The position numbers and the translations under genes are program-made. From the NCBI GenBank assembly GCA_029817715.1, contig JARUPY010000545.1:1-64000 (forward strand): DNA of 64,000 nucleotides. Direction: 5' to 3'. Source of the DNA: Melastoma dodecandrum (Eukaryota > Streptophyta > Magnoliopsida > Myrtales > Melastomataceae). Numbering within the stretch: the stretch's first letter is position 1; each line of letters opens with the position of its first letter. Positions 59,323 to 64,000 of the stretch are shown in pieces. Below the pieces are notes generated by a model that did no database searches, had not been told where the DNA came from, and saw nothing but the letters and a program-made list of their open reading frames with translations.

Positions 59323-61410
59323 TTGTTGGTGTTTGCGAATGGTAGAGTGAATAATGGTAAAGGAGTTAGTTATGATGGAGGTCCGATTAAACGGATGATG
59401 ATAGATAGTTATGTAGATTATGGGAAATTTGAAAGGTATATTACTCGTGCTATGAAGTTAAATGATGGTTGTAGATTGAAGTTTTTTCATCAATATCCAG
59501 TACCTTCACATGGTTCATTCAGGCTTAGATTTATTTTAATGCCCATTAATGATGACGATGACGTTAGATTGTTGGTTGAATTTGCTATATCAAATAAAAA
59601 TCAAGTTCAAGAATTGTATGAGCTTTCAGTTCGTTCTAATTCAAGTAATGGAGGGGTTCATGCAATGTTAGGCATGGTAGTAACTTGCCGATTGTTGGAG
59701 TAAATGTAGAGCATAATATAACAGAGATGGAGGCAACAATGGTCAATGTAGGAAGTGAACGAAATATTCTTGTTGGTATCAATGGTGAAGGGAGTAGTCA
59801 TGGACCTTTTGAAGCATTCATCGATGGTGGTAATTACAGGGACGATGATATCGATGATAATCGTATTATAGCTGATATAACACATTCCGATGGTGACGTT
59901 GATACCGATGAGGAGATGTTTAATGATATTGAAGGGGGAGAGAATAAGCATGGTGCACATGGAGATTTTGAAAATGGAGTGAACGAGGCTGGTCCTCTAG
60001 GAAATGGATCGAGAAGCCACTACCTTTTTATCGAGATAGTGGCGATTACGAGGAAGGTTATATTTGATGAGGAGGAGAATGAATTTATAACTGACGATGT
60101 GGACTCACTTACGGAATTTCATAAAGATATGCAGTTCAAGAACAAAAGTCATCTTATTCAAGCAGTCAACTCATTTCCTATCAGAAACCATTACGATTAC
60201 GAAATTGTTGAGTCAGATAAAAGGTTGTGGTCTGTCTTTTGTTCTGAATATGGAAGTGGTTGCAAATTGAGATTATGTGCTATCCAACGCTCTTGTGATA
60301 ACGAGATTGAGATAAGCGACGAAATGCTTCAGGGAGTTGAAAATAATACGAGTTTTAAATTGGGCTAGTTCTTATAATGTCAGTGTTGTTGAAGTTTTTC
60401 AATATTAGAAATTATGGGCATTCGATCTGAGTATTTATGCATTCCTCCATTGCCGCTCAGTTGTCAGTATTGACGGCACATTCTTATAGCATAAACTCTT
60501 AATAGCGTGCGATATGGACGATAATAATCATATCGTTCTGCTTGCTATTGCAATTGTTGATGGAGAAAAGTATGATTCCTGGAGTTGGTTCCTCCAATGT
60601 ATGAAGGGTTACGTTGTTGAAGATCGGACAGTGAGTATTTACTTAATTTTAGACAGACATGTAGGAATTCAAGCGGCCATCAATGATGTCGACGTAGGTT
60701 GGACTCCTCTGTTTACCAATTGGTGATTCTATATTAGACACGTTGCAAGCAACTTCAACACAAGATATAAAAATATGATGTGCAAAACGAGGCTAGTTAT
60801 GACGGCGAGAAAGGCAAATCATCATAAGTGCAAAAAGATTTTGGATAAGTTGTTAGAATCATTGCTAGAGGCATCACATTTCCTGGCGGAAATGAAAAAG
60901 GAACAATGGCTTTTGAGTCATGATGGGAAACACGAGATACGGGGTCATGACTACAAATTTGAGCGAGAGTTATAACACTGTTATAAGGGGTTATGAACCT
61001 CCCAGTTTCCGTATTGGTGAGGAATATATGATATAATTGTGTTGCATATTGGATAAATAGACGGAATGATGCGAAAAAAGTGGGGGAGAAACTTACAACT
61101 CCCTGTGCAGAGAGGTTATACAAAGCAATGGAGAAGGCCAAACGATTTCATGTGGTATTGCTCGATCGAGAGCTTGGTTGTTTCGCGTGAAAACTATACG
61201 GGCAATCAAAACAAGAAAGTCTATATCAAAGCACGTAAATGCACTTGCAAGAAGTGGCAAATTTATCAAATCCCTTGTTCGCATGCATTAGCTTGTTTTG
61301 CACACTTGCACCTAGATCACACCAATTATGTTAGTCGTTTTTACACCTGGGAGTGTCAAAAGGTTGTCTATGCATCGCGATGGAATTCATTTGATTGCAA
61401 GGAAGATTGA
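59323..61410 (+). pseudogene. Mutator-like (MURA/MuDR) transposase, interrupted
   Basis: Colinear pieces of one transposase. An N-terminal region (59323-59703) shifts frame near 59672 into 59685-60368. That frame carries acidic sequence and then the MuDR DNA-binding domain (MQFKNKSHLIQAVNSF through KRLWSVFCSEYGSGCKLRL). The DDE domain begins VSIDGT at 60466, is interrupted by a TAG seven codons after the Asp, and resumes LLIACDMDDNNHIVLLAIAI. A second Asp is in ILDRHVGIQAAI. The SWIM zinc finger CTCKKWQIYQIPCSHALACF is at about 61231-61290. At least four stops or shifts, so inactive as written. Confidence 0.85.
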
Positions 61411-61608
61411 CCAGAATATCGTTTCCCTAGGGTCAAACCTACCCTAGTAGAGTAAGACCCCGTGGCGTCCAAGATCTACTCGCATACACAATGAAATGGA
61501 CATTAAGAAAGATCAAGAAGAATAAGTTGTGGAATTTGTAGAAAAGAGGGACTTAATCGGTGGAGTTGTCCTAATAAATAGTGTGATTGTAAGAATGGGA
61601 TGTAATGT

Positions 61609-63677
61609 ATGGTTTCGTGTTCATTTTGGCTTTATGTGTTGTTGTCTTTAGGTTGTCGTAGTATGTGTTGTTGTCTTCATGTTTCCAAGAAAATGCGACC
61701 CGAACCACTTTTGCCTGATGTTTTGAGCGGACACGCAGAACATCGTTCCATTACCATATGGGATGAAGGTTACAGCTCGATATTTTTACTTTCTTGAAAT
61801 CTTTGCTTTTCTTCTTTGATTATTGTTTTTTTTTTTTACTAATGAATGTTTTGCCACTACATAATAATGTCTTAACTTATCATTTCGTAGAGAAAGCAGT
61901 TAAACGGATTGTTCGCGATCAACTGATGGATTTTTACCTCCGCCTAGCCGGCTTCTATGGAGTTGCAAAGCTCCACTATATTGTGTTGGATTGGGCGTTG
62001 ATAACACCAATGGTGGAGCGTTGGATCCCAGAGACACGTACCTTCCACATGGTACACGGTGAGATAACCATAACATTATAGGATGTGGCACTTCAATTTG
62101 GATTACCTGTGAATTGGAATGCAGTTTTTGCGGACACTAACGTCTCAACGAAGAATATGTGTCAAGATCTTTTCGGTGTGGTTCTTGGGAGAAACGCCTT
62201 AAGGTACGGACGTTTTAAGTTGAGTTGGTTACCTGAAAACTTTGATGTTCTTCCTGATTGGGCGACAAATGATCAGATTCAGAAGCATACTAGGGCTTAC
62301 ATCTTACAGTTGATTGGGTGAATGTTGTTTACAGATAAGTCAGATAATTTAGTCCATTTATTCTGGTTACCATTGCTGGCCGATTTTGAGAGGGCATGAC
62401 AGTTTAGTTGGGATGGTGCATTTCTTGCATGGTTATATAGGACTTTATGCAAGACATCACATCATAAGGCTTCACAGATTTCAAAACCCCTTATCCTAGT
62501 ACAAGTATGGGCATGGGACAAGTTTCCGTATATCTCCCCACTTAGATTGCGGACGACTTATGTAAATGACATGCTTTGAGCCATCGTTGGGGCGTTGAGT
62601 TCGATACTCGCACGATACCAACACATGTCCTTGTGGCATATAGGGAGGCCTTAGAGAGGCAAAGCCCCAAGCAGGTACAATTTCTACCTCCCGAGTTCTT
62701 TAAAAATAAGAAAAGTCGTGTTTCTAATATCACCTCTCTTGTTTGTAGATAGTCTCACATCCCTACCTTGATGAATTAATAGCCATGCTTCCACAATATT
62801 GTCTAGTTGGGCAACATTGTGCTCGAGTTCCATTGATTTGCTTCTTCATCGTGGAATGACACTTCCCAGACAGGGTTATACGACAATTTGGGGATGGGCA
62901 ACTAGTTCCCGACCCCTGCGATATAGTGAAATCGCATTGAATTACAAGGGAAGTTCATGAATAACTGAGGAGAAATTCACCGAAAATACATTGAGCTGTG
63001 GAATGATAGAATAAATTGCGTTGTGCCATTGACGTGGAAGACAGAGATAGAATACTCCAGATGGTATGGAAGATACAACAGGAAGCACATCTCACACACC
63101 GGAGAAATGTTAGGCGCTTTTGTACGCACTATCTTTAAATTATTTCGACTCATAAATATATGTAATAGCTAGCTTATTGTTTTCATTTTGTAAATAGATG
63201 AACAAACTGCGTAAAATCATACTTCGGGCTTCCAACCCAGAAGAGGTAACTCCTCTTGCTGAAGATGCCACAAATTTGTTGACACAGTATTTTCCATTAC
63301 ATTTATATGGTCGTACCAGTGGCTTGGAGGACCAGCCCGCACTTGTAGTGCTACCGAAAAGGGAGAATGAGCATGAAAACGACGTGCCAGAAGGGCATGA
63401 CCATCTGCTAATAGAGTATGACGTGGCGGGACATGATGGAGAGGATGAGAAAGGTGAATACTTAGAAGTGCATGACCATCAACAAGAGGGGATGCTGATC
63501 TCTCAAGTGACCCAGCTCAGCGCCGATTACTGTACATCACACTTCGACCGGCCTTCGAGCTCGACTTCGATAATAGTAGTGAAAGGTGCAAGGGATGCCA
63601 CCTTCTTCCATTCAAACCCGGATAACCTTGTATCTCAGGACACGCAATTGGATTTTTGGGGAATCCTCCAAGCCTAA
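61609..63677 (+). pseudogene. Plant mobile domain (PMD) protein carried by the Mutator-like element
   Basis: Reads MRPEPLLPDVLSGHAEHRS, then after a short intron-like AT stretch QLMDFYLRLAGFYGVAKLHY, LDWALITPMVERWIPETRTFHM, GEITITL, VALQFGLPVNW, further degraded blocks at 62340-62700 and LWNDRINCVVPLTWKTEIEY at about 62990-63060. The last part, 63198-63677, is a clean 159-codon frame. These are blocks of the aminotransferase-like plant mobile domain, also found in MAIN/MAIL1. Stops at several places (62081, 62321, 62578) may be partly intronic, but some look like true breaks. PMD genes are often carried by Mutator and gypsy elements. Function in the element is unknown. Confidence 0.75.
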
Positions 63678-63879
63678 GAGGCTGGAGGTTCATCATTACT
63701 GCACGAAAAGAAGGCGCAAACGTAATTGAGTGTTTCTGTGTACTTTTCTTTATTTGGGACTTTTATGTTAGACATTGTATTACATTATTTTCAAGAATCT
63801 TATATTAGAAGTATTTTGAATGTTGAGACAATTTCTGGAATTTTGTTGAGAATTTGTCTTTGAGAAGTTTGTACAAGGA

Positions 63880-64000
63880 GTTTGGCTTAAATGGTGGTGC
63901 TTCGGTGCCGGCGCAGTGTCGTTATTGGGAACCACGGCAATTGTGTAATCGAATACAATCGCTACACTGCTCCGCCACCCAACAAAGCCAAAATACTTGA
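63880..64000 (-). repeat. Right terminal inverted repeat of the Mutator-like element (cut by window end)
   Basis: 63981-63999 is the exact reverse complement of 58780-58798. Towards the interior, similarity continues for about 40 bases. The repeat reaches the last base of the window, so the outer end and target duplication lie outside. Confidence 0.82.

Overview
The window is nuclear DNA from a eudicot plant. Evidence: multi-exon genes with GT-AG introns that encode plant-specific families (NPF transporter, cytosolic ascorbate peroxidase, OEP61, RHF2A-type RING ligase, ML-domain protein), Ty1/copia and Ty3/gypsy elements primed by initiator Met-tRNA, a Mutator-like element carrying a plant mobile domain gene, and an endogenous plant pararetrovirus. 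The species cannot be named from the sequence.

Layout. 1-5410 is dominated by over-long homopolymers and is probably unreliable consensus; no gene there is credible. 5411-11265 holds repeats and a damaged copy of an NPF transporter gene. 11160-20062 is a nest of retroelements: a plus-strand gypsy element interrupted by a minus-strand copia element and a minus-strand gypsy element. 20063-24745 is a second copy of the duplicated segment, with a better-preserved NPF gene and a 1.93-kb solo LTR inserted with a perfect 5-bp target duplication. 25712-27623 is a complete minus-strand cytosolic ascorbate peroxidase gene. 28650-36300 is repeats: a gypsy relic split by a second 1.98-kb LTR, a C-rich region with a ~170-bp tandem repeat, two stranded SMC3 exons, another LTR and a broken unknown ORF.

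37371-40539 is an OEP61/TPR7-type gene with one probable G deletion. 40930-47664 is one uninterrupted 2,244-codon pararetroviral polyprotein (movement protein, coat protein with zinc knuckle, protease, reverse transcriptase, RNase H) followed by a pararetrovirus-like promoter. A MITE and a cluster of inverted repeats follow, then RHF2A (50711-52658). OEP61 and RHF2A are neighbours in Arabidopsis (At5g21990 and At5g22000), so the virus appears to sit inside a conserved gene pair. 53900-56160 is a decayed gypsy element, 56488-57675 an ML lipid-recognition gene, and 58780 to the window end a Mutator-like element with matching inverted ends, a broken transposase and a plant mobile domain gene.

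The host genes do not form a pathway: APX acts in cytosolic H2O2 removal, OEP61 in chaperone docking, RHF2A in ubiquitination, ML in lipid recognition and NPF in transport. The main story is repeat insertion around a small set of conserved genes.
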